In this document: positions 35,514 through 43,903 of the stretch, one piece after another
Layout of the letters: each line of letters starts with the position of its first letter
Numbering within the stretch: the first letter of the stretch is position 1
DNA from: Caldicellulosiruptor morganii
GTDB taxonomy: Bacteria; Bacillota; Thermoanaerobacteria; Caldicellulosiruptorales; Caldicellulosiruptoraceae
Length of the DNA stretch: 64,000 bases
Assembly (NCBI RefSeq): GCF_026810225.1
Contig: NZ_CP113865.1
Span: forward strand, 535,001-599,000
Reading direction: 5' to 3'
The notes under the pieces: model-generated
Database searches by the model: none
Told to the model about the DNA's origin: nothing
Seen by the model: only the letters and a program-made list of their open reading frames with translations
Made by a program: the position numbers and the translations under genes

Positions 35514-36704
35514 ATGAGAAAGCTATTTACATCAGAGTCTGTAACAGAAGGTCATCCGGACAAGATTTGTGACCAGATTTCAGACGCTGTTTTAGATGCT
35601 ATTTTGGAAAAAGACCCTTATGCAAGAGTTGCATGTGAGGTTGCAGTAACAACAGGGCTTGTTTTGGTTATGGGTGAGATAACAACAAAATGTTATGTGG
35701 ACATCCCAAAGATAGCCCGTGATACAATTAGAGAAATAGGTTATACACGCGCAAAGTACGGCTTTGACGCCGACACATGTGCGGTGATAACATCAATTGA
35801 TGAGCAGTCACCTGATATTGCAATGGGTGTTGACAGGGCACTTGAAGCAAAGCTTGGTGAGATGACAGATGATGAAATAGAGGCAATTGGTGCAGGCGAC
35901 CAGGGGATGATGTTTGGGTTTGCGTGTGATGAAACTCCAGTTTTGATGCCAATGCCAATATACCTTGCTCACAAGCTTGCAAGAAGGCTTGCATATGTTA
36001 GAAAAGAGGGGATTTTGACATATCTGCGCCCCGATGGAAAAACTCAGGTCACAGTTGAGTACGAGGATGACAGACCTGTAAGGGTTGATACAATTGTTGT
36101 TTCGACTCAGCACAGCCCTGAAGTTACACATTCTCAAATAGAGGCAGATGTGATTGAGCATGTTATAAAACCTGTTATTCCTGAAGGGATGCTTGATAAA
36201 AATACAAAGATATTTGTAAACCCAACAGGAAGGTTTGTAATTGGTGGACCTCAGGGTGATTCCGGTCTTACCGGAAGAAAGATTATCGTTGACACATACG
36301 GTGGGTATGCACGCCACGGTGGTGGTGCATTTTCAGGTAAAGATCCAACAAAGGTTGACAGGTCGGCAACATATGCGGCAAGATATGTTGCAAAAAATAT
36401 TGTTGTTGCAGGGCTTGCTAAAAAGTGTGAGGTACAAATTTCATATGCAATAGGTGTTGCAAGACCTCTTTCAATCAGAGTGGATACATTTGGAACAGGC
36501 AGGATTGATGATGAAAAGATTGCAGAGATTGTAAAGAGGGTATTTGACTTAAGACCTGCTGCAATAATCAGGGACCTTGACTTGAGAAGACCTATTTACA
36601 AAAAGGTTGCTGCATACGGTCACTTTGGCAGAGAAGATTTGGACCTGCCATGGGAGAGAACTGACAAGGTGGATATAATTCTAAAAGAAGCTCAAAATAT
36701 ATAA
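35514..36704 (+). CDS. metK: S-adenosylmethionine synthetase
   Basis: A 396-residue MetK making SAM from methionine and [22 protein letters not shown] (about 7-25), [15 protein letters not shown] (about 120, the ATP/substrate hexapeptide region) and [17 protein letters not shown] (about 262-280, P-loop-like) are all intact. Length is standard. Repressed by its own product through the upstream S-box. AAGGAGG lies 10 bases before ATG 35514. Confidence 0.97.
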   Translation: MRKLFTSESVTEGHPDKICDQISDAVLDAILEKDPYARVACEVAVTTGLVLVMGEITTKCYVDIPKIARDTIREIGYTRAKYGFDADTCAVITSIDEQSPDIAMGVDRALEAKLGEMTDDEIEAIGAGDQGMMFGFACDETPVLMPMPIYLAHKLARRLAYVRKEGILTYLRPDGKTQVTVEYEDDRPVRVDTIVVSTQHSPEVTHSQIEADVIEHVIKPVIPEGMLDKNTKIFVNPTGRFVIGGPQGDSGLTGRKIIVDTYGGYARHGGGAFSGKDPTKVDRSATYAARYVAKNIVVAGLAKKCEVQISYAIGVARPLSIRVDTFGTGRIDDEKIAEIVKRVFDLRPAAIIRDLDLRRPIYKKVAAYGHFGREDLDLPWERTDKVDIILKEAQNI

Positions 36705-36787
36705 GAGGAGAGAATGCATTGTTCTAACTTTTTATGAGCTTTAATAATGTTTAATAGAGCTTCTTTTAAAAAGATTGTCAGATTATT

Positions 36788-37192
36788 ATGAACAGGAAGA
36801 CTGAAGATGCAAGTCTTTCTCAATATGTGTGGATAGGTGTAAAATCTCTGTTTTTGATTTGTTTTTTAATTCTTGTGATATCTGTATTTGTAATGTATTT
36901 TTCAGTACAGGATAAAATTGCACAGTATCTTGCAATATTTTCAATGTTTGTGGGAATAGCCCTGTGTGGATATGAAGCTGCTGAAGTTAGCACCACCAGA
37001 AAAAAAGTAGCTGCATTTGTAGCTTCACTTGTTATTTCGCTTGTTTTGATTGTGGTATCCATTGTGTTAAAAAAGAGTATCAACATTTCAAAGTATCAGC
37101 TGTATTTAATAATCTTTGGTCCGGTTCTGGGTTTTGTTATGGGTGCTCTGAACATGGGGAGGACCAGAAAAACACCAGCCAAAAGAAGATAA
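36788..37192 (+). CDS. Four-helix membrane protein of unknown function
   Basis: A 134-residue protein with four hydrophobic segments (about 15-35, 42-58, 72-92, 105-122) and a basic tail RTRKTPAKRR. No recognised family. It has no clear ribosome binding site before ATG 36788. It lies between metK and a terminator at 37211. Confidence 0.6.
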   Translation: MNRKTEDASLSQYVWIGVKSLFLICFLILVISVFVMYFSVQDKIAQYLAIFSMFVGIALCGYEAAEVSTTRKKVAAFVASLVISLVLIVVSIVLKKSINISKYQLYLIIFGPVLGFVMGALNMGRTRKTPAKRR

Positions 37193-37210
37193 AAAAGAGT
37201 TGCTATTTGT

Positions 37211-37253
37211 ATCCCCTTTTGCTTTTATTGGCTGCAAAAGGGGATTTATTTTT
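37211..37253 (+). terminator. Rho-independent terminator
   Basis: ATCCCCTTTTGC (37211-37222) / GCAAAAGGGGAT (37234-37245), then TTATTTTT. Confidence 0.88.
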
Positions 37254-37321
37254 GCCTTTTTATAGAGATTTGGTGTATAATTAACTCAAGGAAGAAATTA
37301 AACTTTTTGGGGGAAGGCTTT

Positions 37322-37906
37322 ATGAGGGAAAAAATAGCATATCTTATAAGCAGCATTTTTACAGTACCTATGGTTGCACTGATTGTCTTTACCATTATGT
37401 GGTTTGATAATAAAGCTGCAAATTACAACGGTAATTTCAATTATTATCTCAGTTCAATTCTTTTTTTCACAATAATACCCATCATGGCATATATTGTTGC
37501 GAGAACTATTCCAAAATTTAAAAGCGGTGGAAGGGAAAAAGAGCGAAAACTTGCTTTTATCTTCGGGATAGCTGGATATATTCTGGGTAATCTGAGCCTG
37601 CTTGTTATGAAAAGACCTACAAAAGCTATGGTGGGATTGTATTTATCTTACCTCATATCAAGTTTTATCCTGGCTTTTATTAACAGGGTACTGAAATTTA
37701 AGGCAAGCGGTCATGCCTGTGGCATAACCGGTCCGGTTCTTGCAGTAAATTTTATTGCTGGGATAAAGATGTGGTTTTTGTTTTTGCTCATTCCTCTTGT
37801 CATGTGGTCAAGGCTTGTGCTGAAAAGGCATGATTTTAAACAGCTTATAGTGGGGGCTGCAACCTCTTTTGTTGTGACTCTGGTGATAATGATGTGTATT
37901 TATTAG
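37322..37906 (+). CDS. Six-helix membrane protein of unknown function
   Basis: A 194-residue polytopic membrane protein, helices near 10-28, 42-60, 75-95, 102-122, 135-165 and 172-192. The start is ATG 37322 with GGGGGAAGG nine bases upstream; the upstream TTG 37307 is inside that site. The stop is 24 bp before the chosen recJ start, so it is probably co-transcribed with recJ. Confidence 0.62.
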   Translation: MREKIAYLISSIFTVPMVALIVFTIMWFDNKAANYNGNFNYYLSSILFFTIIPIMAYIVARTIPKFKSGGREKERKLAFIFGIAGYILGNLSLLVMKRPTKAMVGLYLSYLISSFILAFINRVLKFKASGHACGITGPVLAVNFIAGIKMWFLFLLIPLVMWSRLVLKRHDFKQLIVGAATSFVVTLVIMMCIY

Positions 37907-37929
37907 GCTTGAGGGGGCATTTTAAAGGC

Positions 37930-40329
37930 ATGATATTCCAGAAAAAGCGATGGGTATTAAAAGAGTGTGCAGACACTGATAACTTTGATATAGTAATAAA
38001 CGGTAAAAAAATAAAACCACAGATAATACAGGTTTTAAAAAACAGGGGAATTACTCAAAAAGAGGATATTGAAAAATTTTTAGAGCCGGCAGTAAAGAAC
38101 CTCTACAGTCCATTTTTGCTCAATGATATGAAAGAGGCAGTAAGAATTATCAGGAGTGCCATTTTAAGCAAAAAAAGAGTGCTTATTTACGGAGATTACG
38201 ATTGCGATGGTGTTACAAGCACATATCTTCTTTACTCAAATTTGAGCAGGTTTTTGCCAGCAGGTTACTACATTCCCAATAGATTTAAAGATGGATACGG
38301 TTTAAATCTTGATATTCTAAAAAGACTGGAAAACACGTTTGACTTATTAATCACAGTTGATACAGGAATAAGCGCGATAGGTGAGATTGAATATTTAAAA
38401 CAAAAAGGCAAAATGGTGATTGTCACAGACCATCATGAGCCAAAAGACAGGCTACCAGCTGCTGATGCCATTGTAAATCCCAAAAGACATGACAGTACAT
38501 ATCCTTTTAGAGATTTGGCGGGAGTAGGGGTTGCGTTCAAGCTCCTTCACGCTTTGAAGCTTTCCGGGCTGGAGATTAAGCTTTCTGAATACCTTGACAT
38601 TGTGGCAATTGGCACAATAGCGGATGTCATGCCACTTGTTGACGAGAACAGGATTTTTGCTAAGTATGGTTTAAAACTTTTAAAGTATACAAAAAATATA
38701 GGGCTTAAAAAACTTATAGAAGTAGCCGGGCTTTCTTCAAAGGAGGAGCTAAAACCTTTTGATGTTTCGTTTATTATAGGACCAAGACTCAATGCAGCTG
38801 GAAGAATCTCGGATGCCAATTTGGCTATGTCGCTTCTTTTAAGTGATTCTTTAGCAGAAGCTGAAAAGATTGCAAGAAGATTGGATGAGGAGAACAGAAA
38901 GCGTCAGGAGATAGAAGAAAAGACCATCAAAGAGGCTCAGAAGATAATTACACTGAACAAGGATATTCTCAGGAAAAAGATTTTTGTGCTCAGCTCCCAG
39001 AGCTGGCACCCCGGAGTTGTTGGGATTGCATCATCAAAGATAACAGAGAAATACCACAGACCATCGCTTTTGTTTACGTTTACTGATGAAGGAATCTTGA
39101 AGGGCTCCGGTAGGTCAATAAAAGGGTTTAATCTTTTTGAGGCGCTTAAAAATTGTTCGGACATTCTTCTGAGGTTTGGTGGACATGAGCATGCAGCCGG
39201 TCTTTCGCTTGTGAGCGACAACTTTGAAAAGCTTGATGAGATTTTAAACAGCATTGCTCAGGATTACCATTTTATGATTTTCAAACCGGCTGTTGAGATT
39301 GACCTTGTTTTGAATTTGAATGAAATTGATGATGATTTGATTGACCAGATTTATCTTTTGGAGCCGTTTGGTGTGGGGAATCCTGAGCCAACCTTTCTTA
39401 TAAAGAATATTCTGGTTGAGAATTTCAGGTTTATGGGTGAGGATAATAAGTATTACAAATTCTTCACAGGCAATGGAACAAAATATGATGTTGTATGTTT
39501 TTCGCGCTCAGAAGATGAAGATGAGCTTGTCACAATGAAAAAGGTTGATATTGTTTGCAAGCTTGAAAAGAATATTTTCAATTCTACAAGGCGGAATCAG
39601 TTTAATCTTATTGATATATGTGAAAATGTAAGTTTTGGAGTTATAAAAGACCTGTACAATAACTTGAGAGCTATAAGAAGAAGGGGTTGCAGTTTTGAGA
39701 AGTTCGAAACAGAGGTTTGCAATCTTTCTGATCTTGTTGATAAAAAGTGTATTTTTACCGCTTTTTATCCTCATATCGTCCTTGATTTTTTGAAATTTTT
39801 AAAAGGTGAAGATGTGCAGAATGATGTTTTTAGGTTTTTGAATGAACAGGGGCGGATTGTGCAGCATCAAAGCTCATTGAAAGAGGTGTATTTTGACGAT
39901 ATATTTGCACCGAGGATTGATAAGATAGAAGCTATAAAACAGGATTTTGATGTTATTGTTGCACTTGATATTCCTTCATATCAGCTTGTGAAAAATCTAT
40001 ATCAGGATGCAAAGGTTTTGCTGTTTGACATGGACCAGAAATTTAAGGATTTTGATCTGCAAATAAACAGAGAAGTGGTAGATATCTATAAGACACTTAG
40101 AAATTGTGAGTTTATTTCATATAATTTTTCGGGTATAAATGAATTAGACCCTTTCAGGAAGGTTGTAAAACTTTTGTTTATACTTTCAATGTTTGAAGAA
40201 AAAAATCTTATCAGTTTGGAATTAACACATGAAGGTGTGGAAGCAAAGGAATTTTATGAGCTGACTGAGAAGGTCAACCTGAAGCAGACATCAATCTATA
40301 ATTTTTACCAGATTATTAAAAAAGCATAA
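37930..40329 (+). CDS. recJ: Single-stranded-DNA-specific exonuclease RecJ
   Basis: An 799-residue 5'-3' exonuclease of the DHH superfamily, acting in recombination and mismatch repair. Motifs: YGDYDCDGVTSTYLL (about 80-95), VDTGIS, VTDHHEP (about 155), LAGVGVAFKLLHAL and the C-terminal GGHEHAAGLSL of the DHHA1 domain (about 417), followed by an OB domain and a long divergent tail (about 570-799) typical of clostridial forms. The frame opens at ATG 37894 inside the previous gene; TTG 37909 is also possible, but ATG 37930 is preferred. Confidence 0.93.
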   Translation: MIFQKKRWVLKECADTDNFDIVINGKKIKPQIIQVLKNRGITQKEDIEKFLEPAVKNLYSPFLLNDMKEAVRIIRSAILSKKRVLIYGDYDCDGVTSTYLLYSNLSRFLPAGYYIPNRFKDGYGLNLDILKRLENTFDLLITVDTGISAIGEIEYLKQKGKMVIVTDHHEPKDRLPAADAIVNPKRHDSTYPFRDLAGVGVAFKLLHALKLSGLEIKLSEYLDIVAIGTIADVMPLVDENRIFAKYGLKLLKYTKNIGLKKLIEVAGLSSKEELKPFDVSFIIGPRLNAAGRISDANLAMSLLLSDSLAEAEKIARRLDEENRKRQEIEEKTIKEAQKIITLNKDILRKKIFVLSSQSWHPGVVGIASSKITEKYHRPSLLFTFTDEGILKGSGRSIKGFNLFEALKNCSDILLRFGGHEHAAGLSLVSDNFEKLDEILNSIAQDYHFMIFKPAVEIDLVLNLNEIDDDLIDQIYLLEPFGVGNPEPTFLIKNILVENFRFMGEDNKYYKFFTGNGTKYDVVCFSRSEDEDELVTMKKVDIVCKLEKNIFNSTRRNQFNLIDICENVSFGVIKDLYNNLRAIRRRGCSFEKFETEVCNLSDLVDKKCIFTAFYPHIVLDFLKFLKGEDVQNDVFRFLNEQGRIVQHQSSLKEVYFDDIFAPRIDKIEAIKQDFDVIVALDIPSYQLVKNLYQDAKVLLFDMDQKFKDFDLQINREVVDIYKTLRNCEFISYNFSGINELDPFRKVVKLLFILSMFEEKNLISLELTHEGVEAKEFYELTEKVNLKQTSIYNFYQIIKKA

Positions 40330-40340
40330 GGGGGGATTTG

Positions 40341-40775
40341 ATGCATGTAGGTATTTATGATTTTATCTGGTTGGGAATTGCTCTTGCTTTTTTGATAGCT
40401 GACACCTTTGTGGGTTTTGTACTGTTTCCCATTTACATTTCTGCTTTCATAGTTTTTATCCTTGATCTTTTTATAAACAATGCATTTGTAGAGGTTGGAT
40501 TGTTTATAGTTCTTAGCACAACTATCTTTTTGATAGCTAAACCCAGAATAAAAAGTTTTATGAGAAACATGCCAAAAATAGAGAATAAAAGCTTTGTAAG
40601 CGTGGGAAAAGAGTTTTTTGTTGAGGAAGTATCGCAGGACGGGTATTCAGGCAAAATAAAAAAGGACGGAATATTTTACAACATTTTTTGCGACAAGAAG
40701 CTGGAAAAAGGTGACAGGGTAAGGGTTGTTAAGGTGGACGGGCTGAAGATTTTTGTTGAGAAGATGGAATCTTAA
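40341..40775 (+). CDS. NfeD-like membrane protein
   Basis: A 144-residue short NfeD. Two or three N-terminal helices (about 8-70) precede a C-terminal OB-fold (VSVGKEFFVEEVSQDGYSGKI...KGDRVRVVKVDGLKIFVE). Short NfeD proteins sit next to SPFH/stomatin genes, as here (38 bp), and form membrane microdomain complexes. The start is ATG 40341, with GGGGGGAT seven bases upstream. Confidence 0.88.
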   Translation: MHVGIYDFIWLGIALAFLIADTFVGFVLFPIYISAFIVFILDLFINNAFVEVGLFIVLSTTIFLIAKPRIKSFMRNMPKIENKSFVSVGKEFFVEEVSQDGYSGKIKKDGIFYNIFCDKKLEKGDRVRVVKVDGLKIFVEKMES

Positions 40776-40813
40776 ATTAAAACAAAATATTGAAAATAGG
40801 AGGTGTGCTTTTT

Positions 40814-41755
40814 ATGGGTCCACTTGGATGGGTAATTTTAATAATTGTGCTGTTTTTAATCTTCTTCTTTTCAAGCATAAAGGTTGTCAGAACAAAGTAC
40901 TGCTATGTTGTGGAAAGAATAGGGCAGTTTCACAGGGTTTTGGAGCCAGGTATTCATATTATTATTCCTTTTATTGATAATGTAAGAGCAAAGGTGAACA
41001 TGCAGGAGAGGATTCTTGATGTGCCACCGCAGGATGTTATCACAAAAGACAATGTCAGAATAAAGATTGACTCTGTTGTGTTTTTCGAGGTTTTTGATGC
41101 AAAGATGTGCACGTATAACATCCAGAACTACCAGGCAGCTATAATGTACTCTGTCCTGACAAACTTAAGAGATGTTGTCGGTAATATGACTTTGGATGAG
41201 ATATTCTCATCAAGAGAGATAATAAACTCAAGGCTCACATCTGTTCTTGACCAGATAACAGACAACTATGGGGTTAAGGTGAAAAGAGTTGAAATAAAGG
41301 ACATCATACCTCCTGCCGAGATAACACAGGCAATGGAAAAGCAGATGAAAGCAGAAAGAGATAAGCGCGCAATGATTCTTGAGGCAGAGGGTGTCAGAGA
41401 AAGTGAGATTGCAAAAGCAGAAGGTTACAAGCAGGCTATGATAAAAAGAGCAGAGGGTGAAAAGCAGCAGAAGATTTTGCAGGCAGAAGGTCAGGCCCAG
41501 GCGATTGAGATGGTAGCAAGGGCGCAGGCAAATGCAATTGCGTATGTAAACAGGGCAATTAAGGAAAGTGGAACAGATGCGGTTGTTCTTGCAATGAGGC
41601 AGATAGAGGCTGCCATTGAAATTGCCAAAAATCCTGCTAATAAGGTTTACATTCCAACAGATGCATTCAAAAACCTGGGGACGCTTATTGGTGCTTCTGA
41701 GCTTATAAGGACAAATGAAAACATAAATGTTCAGGGCAATAATGGTGAAAAATAA
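40814..41755 (+). CDS. SPFH/band 7 (stomatin-like) membrane scaffold protein
   Basis: A 313-residue stomatin/prohibitin homologue. One N-terminal helix (about 5-25), the SPFH domain (about 30-190, GQFHRVLEPGIHIIIPFID), then an Ala/Glu-rich coiled coil (about 190-245) with repeated AEGxxxA units. It probably oligomerises with the NfeD protein at the membrane. AGGAGGTG eight bases before ATG 40814 decides the start; the longer frame from 40790 has none. Confidence 0.92.
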   Translation: MGPLGWVILIIVLFLIFFFSSIKVVRTKYCYVVERIGQFHRVLEPGIHIIIPFIDNVRAKVNMQERILDVPPQDVITKDNVRIKIDSVVFFEVFDAKMCTYNIQNYQAAIMYSVLTNLRDVVGNMTLDEIFSSREIINSRLTSVLDQITDNYGVKVKRVEIKDIIPPAEITQAMEKQMKAERDKRAMILEAEGVRESEIAKAEGYKQAMIKRAEGEKQQKILQAEGQAQAIEMVARAQANAIAYVNRAIKESGTDAVVLAMRQIEAAIEIAKNPANKVYIPTDAFKNLGTLIGASELIRTNENINVQGNNGEK

Positions 41756-41787
41756 ACCTGGTCACAAAAGGGGTGAGGATACAAAAG

Positions 41788-41968
41788 ATGAGGAATGTTT
41801 ACGACATTGCATATGAGCTTGCCAGTGCTCTAAAGGAGTCAAATGAGGTAAAAAGGTTCAAAGCTGCGAAAGAAAAGATTGAGAAAGATGAGAAGCTCAA
41901 ACAGATGGTTTTGGACTTTAAAAAGAAACAGTTTGAACTTGAACAAAAACGCCTGCAGGGGCAGGAGG
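41788..41968 (+). pseudogene. ylbF: ylbF-family gene, 5' part (split by TnpB-like element)
   Basis: First 60 codons of a YlbF/YmcA-family protein (VYDIAYELASALKESNEVKRF is typical). Joining 41968 to 43697 restores 363 bp, 120 residues, reading GQEVTSSDVY. As it stands the frame stops at 41982 after QEVHNS. In Bacillus, YlbF works with YmcA and YaaT in RNase Y-dependent mRNA processing, so this insertion may be a functional knockout. The start is ATG 41788 with GGGGTGAGG upstream. Confidence 0.85.
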
Positions 41969-42099
41969 TTCATAACAGTTGAGAATAACAATGCAAAAAG
42001 GTATAATTTTGACTGGGTAGCATTAAAAGTTACTTTGTGTGCAAAAGGTTGGTAAGATTATGCTACCAGAAAAAGAGCCTTAATAAGAGGTGTAAAAAC

Positions 42100-43587
42100 T
42101 TGATAACAGTTCAGGCTAAGCTGATTTTTGAAAGTTTTGAAGACAGGCAAAAGACATTGGAGCTTATGAGAAGATGGTCATCTTGCATGAGATTTGCATA
42201 CAAAAGACTTTTAGAAGGCTATGATAGAAATAGCCTTAAAAAAGATTTGCAAGGGATTTTTGATTTGAACTCAAGATATGTAGATGATGCAATAATGAAA
42301 GCAAAAGCTGTTTTAGAGTCCTGCAAGCAAAGAGGAGAAGACCCGAGGAAAGTTGTTTTTGGTGGCAGAGAGCTTTTTGAAAAGCTCAAAAAACGACATA
42401 TAAACGGCAAGCCTTACAGAAAACTTAAGATTGAGTGGCAGGAAAAAAGGAAAGGAAATTTATATTCAAGAGGAGACAGAAGCAAGAAAGGAAACTTGAA
42501 CACGAGGATTGTGGTAAATAAAAGTGGCACATTTTTGAGGATAAATGTAGGAGATAGAAAGTATATATTTGTAAGATTGTCAGCTGGTTATAAGAAAGGC
42601 AAAGACAGAGAAGAAATTTTGCAGGAGATAGCTATTCTTGAAGTGCCTTATTCAGTAGAGTTAAAACTCAAGAATGGGAATGTATATGCTTACTTTTCAG
42701 TAGAAGAACTTTTTCCAGTAACAGAAATAACCAGAGAAAATGGTGCTATAGGTATAGATACAAATGCATATCCCAATCATATGACATGGGTAGAGGTGGA
42801 TAGAAATGGACAGTTTATAAGCCATGGCAAAATTCCAATGCCAGAGCTTGAAAGTGGAAACTCTGACAAAAGAGAGTATTACAGGTGGCAGTATGCGCAT
42901 GAAATTGTAGAGATAGCAAAAGAGAAAAGAAAGGCTATTGTGGTAGAAAGGCTTGATATAAAAGACAAAGGAAGAAGAGGAGATTTTTCTGGCAGAAAAT
43001 CAAGACGGATAAGACACTTTTTCAGCTACAGGTCGCTTCTTTACAAAATCAGGATTTTAGCAAAACGAGAAGGGATAGAGGTTATAGAAGCAAATCCTGC
43101 GTACACATCGGTGATAGGGATGCTAAAGTTCGCACCGCAGTTTATGGTAAGCAAAGATATTGCAAGTGCATATGTGATAGCAAGAAGGGGACTTGGGCTA
43201 AAAGAGAAGATACCTGCTAACTACATGAAGTTTTTAAATAATCTTGATGTAAGTAGTTTAGAAGAGCTAAAAGAGTATGTAAGCAAAGAAGTTAAGAATA
43301 TACACTTGAGAAGGAAACAGATAAAAGAAATTGAATATGTAATGCGTAAGATACAAAGCTCTGGGAGTGAGTCAGGGAGGCTATCTGCACCTCTGGATGG
43401 AACAAGTGCGGGTAGTTGTAGTGCAGGCTACAATCTCTGGCGAGTTCTCAGGGTAGCGGTGGTGACACCACTCTCCCCTGACAGGGTGTTGCGAGACATG
43501 TCTGTCCTGAAACGGATATTGGTTTCAGGGCAAGTGGGGAGACCGAAAATCGGCGCAAGTTCCTGCTTCTTGGGGCAGGGGCTATAG
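42100..43587 (+). CDS. TnpB-like RuvC nuclease without zinc finger, copy 2
   Basis: A 495-residue homologue of the protein at 26387, nearly identical with scattered substitutions. RuvC acids are all kept (IGIDTNAY, IVVERLDIK, VSKDIASAY). The start is TTG 42100 with AGAGGTG seven bases upstream, equivalent to the GTG of copy 1; the frame from 42037 adds 21 unsupported residues. It ends nine bases later than copy 1 relative to the shared sequence because a base change moves the stop. Confidence 0.85.
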   Translation: MITVQAKLIFESFEDRQKTLELMRRWSSCMRFAYKRLLEGYDRNSLKKDLQGIFDLNSRYVDDAIMKAKAVLESCKQRGEDPRKVVFGGRELFEKLKKRHINGKPYRKLKIEWQEKRKGNLYSRGDRSKKGNLNTRIVVNKSGTFLRINVGDRKYIFVRLSAGYKKGKDREEILQEIAILEVPYSVELKLKNGNVYAYFSVEELFPVTEITRENGAIGIDTNAYPNHMTWVEVDRNGQFISHGKIPMPELESGNSDKREYYRWQYAHEIVEIAKEKRKAIVVERLDIKDKGRRGDFSGRKSRRIRHFFSYRSLLYKIRILAKREGIEVIEANPAYTSVIGMLKFAPQFMVSKDIASAYVIARRGLGLKEKIPANYMKFLNNLDVSSLEELKEYVSKEVKNIHLRRKQIKEIEYVMRKIQSSGSESGRLSAPLDGTSAGSCSAGYNLWRVLRVAVVTPLSPDRVLRDMSVLKRILVSGQVGRPKIGASSCFLGQGL

Positions 43588-43696
43588 GAGTGCTTAAATA
43601 CCGCCTGCTGGGAATGAGCACTCCGCAGATCAGGGCGGACTACAAATAGCCCAGCCGTCTAAGCTTGTGCAGTTTTGCACAGTTTAGATGACCAGG
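43362..43696 (+). ncRNA. Structured 3' RNA of TnpB-like element, copy 2 (candidate omega RNA)
   Basis: Equivalent of 27640-27979. The helix CTTTCCC/GGGAAAG of copy 1 is GAGTGCT/AGCACTC here, and CCAA/TTGG around the last hairpin is CTAA/TTAG. CCGCC/GGCGG and CTGGG/CCCAG are kept. The guide would start at 43697 in ylbF. Confidence 0.65.
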
Positions 43697-43878
43697 TTAC
43701 AAGCTCTGATGTATACTCTTTGCAGCAGCTTTATCAGATAATAAGCTTAAATCCTGATATCGAAGAGTACCTTTCATCTGAGATGATGCTTGCAAAGATT
43801 CTATCCGATATTTCAAAGATAATTGCAGAAGCAGTGGACCTGAATGATGAGATGTTTGGAATTTTGGGTGGTCAATAA
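43697..43878 (+). pseudogene. ylbF: ylbF-family gene, 3' part
   Basis: Last 60 codons of the split gene: SLQQLYQIISLNPDIEEYLSSE and a C-terminal helix ending FGILGGQ, typical of the family. The open frame from TTG 43675 includes element sequence and has no ribosome binding site. Undamaged otherwise, so the insertion is recent. Confidence 0.82.
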
Positions 43879-43903
43879 GTTAAGTGAGGGGTTAGAGTGT
43901 AAA

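Larger units (their letters stand above)
41969..43696 (+). mobile_element. TnpB-like element copy 2 (IS607-like ends, no tnpA)
   Basis: A 1728-bp copy of the element at 26250, same orientation. The ends are fixed by restoration of ylbF: the left junction is GG at 41967-41968, the right GG at 43695-43696. AGGTT appears at both junctions. The left hairpin is GGTAGCAT/ATGCTACC, fully paired here where copy 1 has a G-U. No recombinase gene. Confidence 0.75.

Noticed and set aside
36717..36780. Possible hairpin around GAGCTTTAATAATG between metK and the next gene
   Set aside because: The GAGCTT words are direct, not inverted, repeats, so they do not form a stem.
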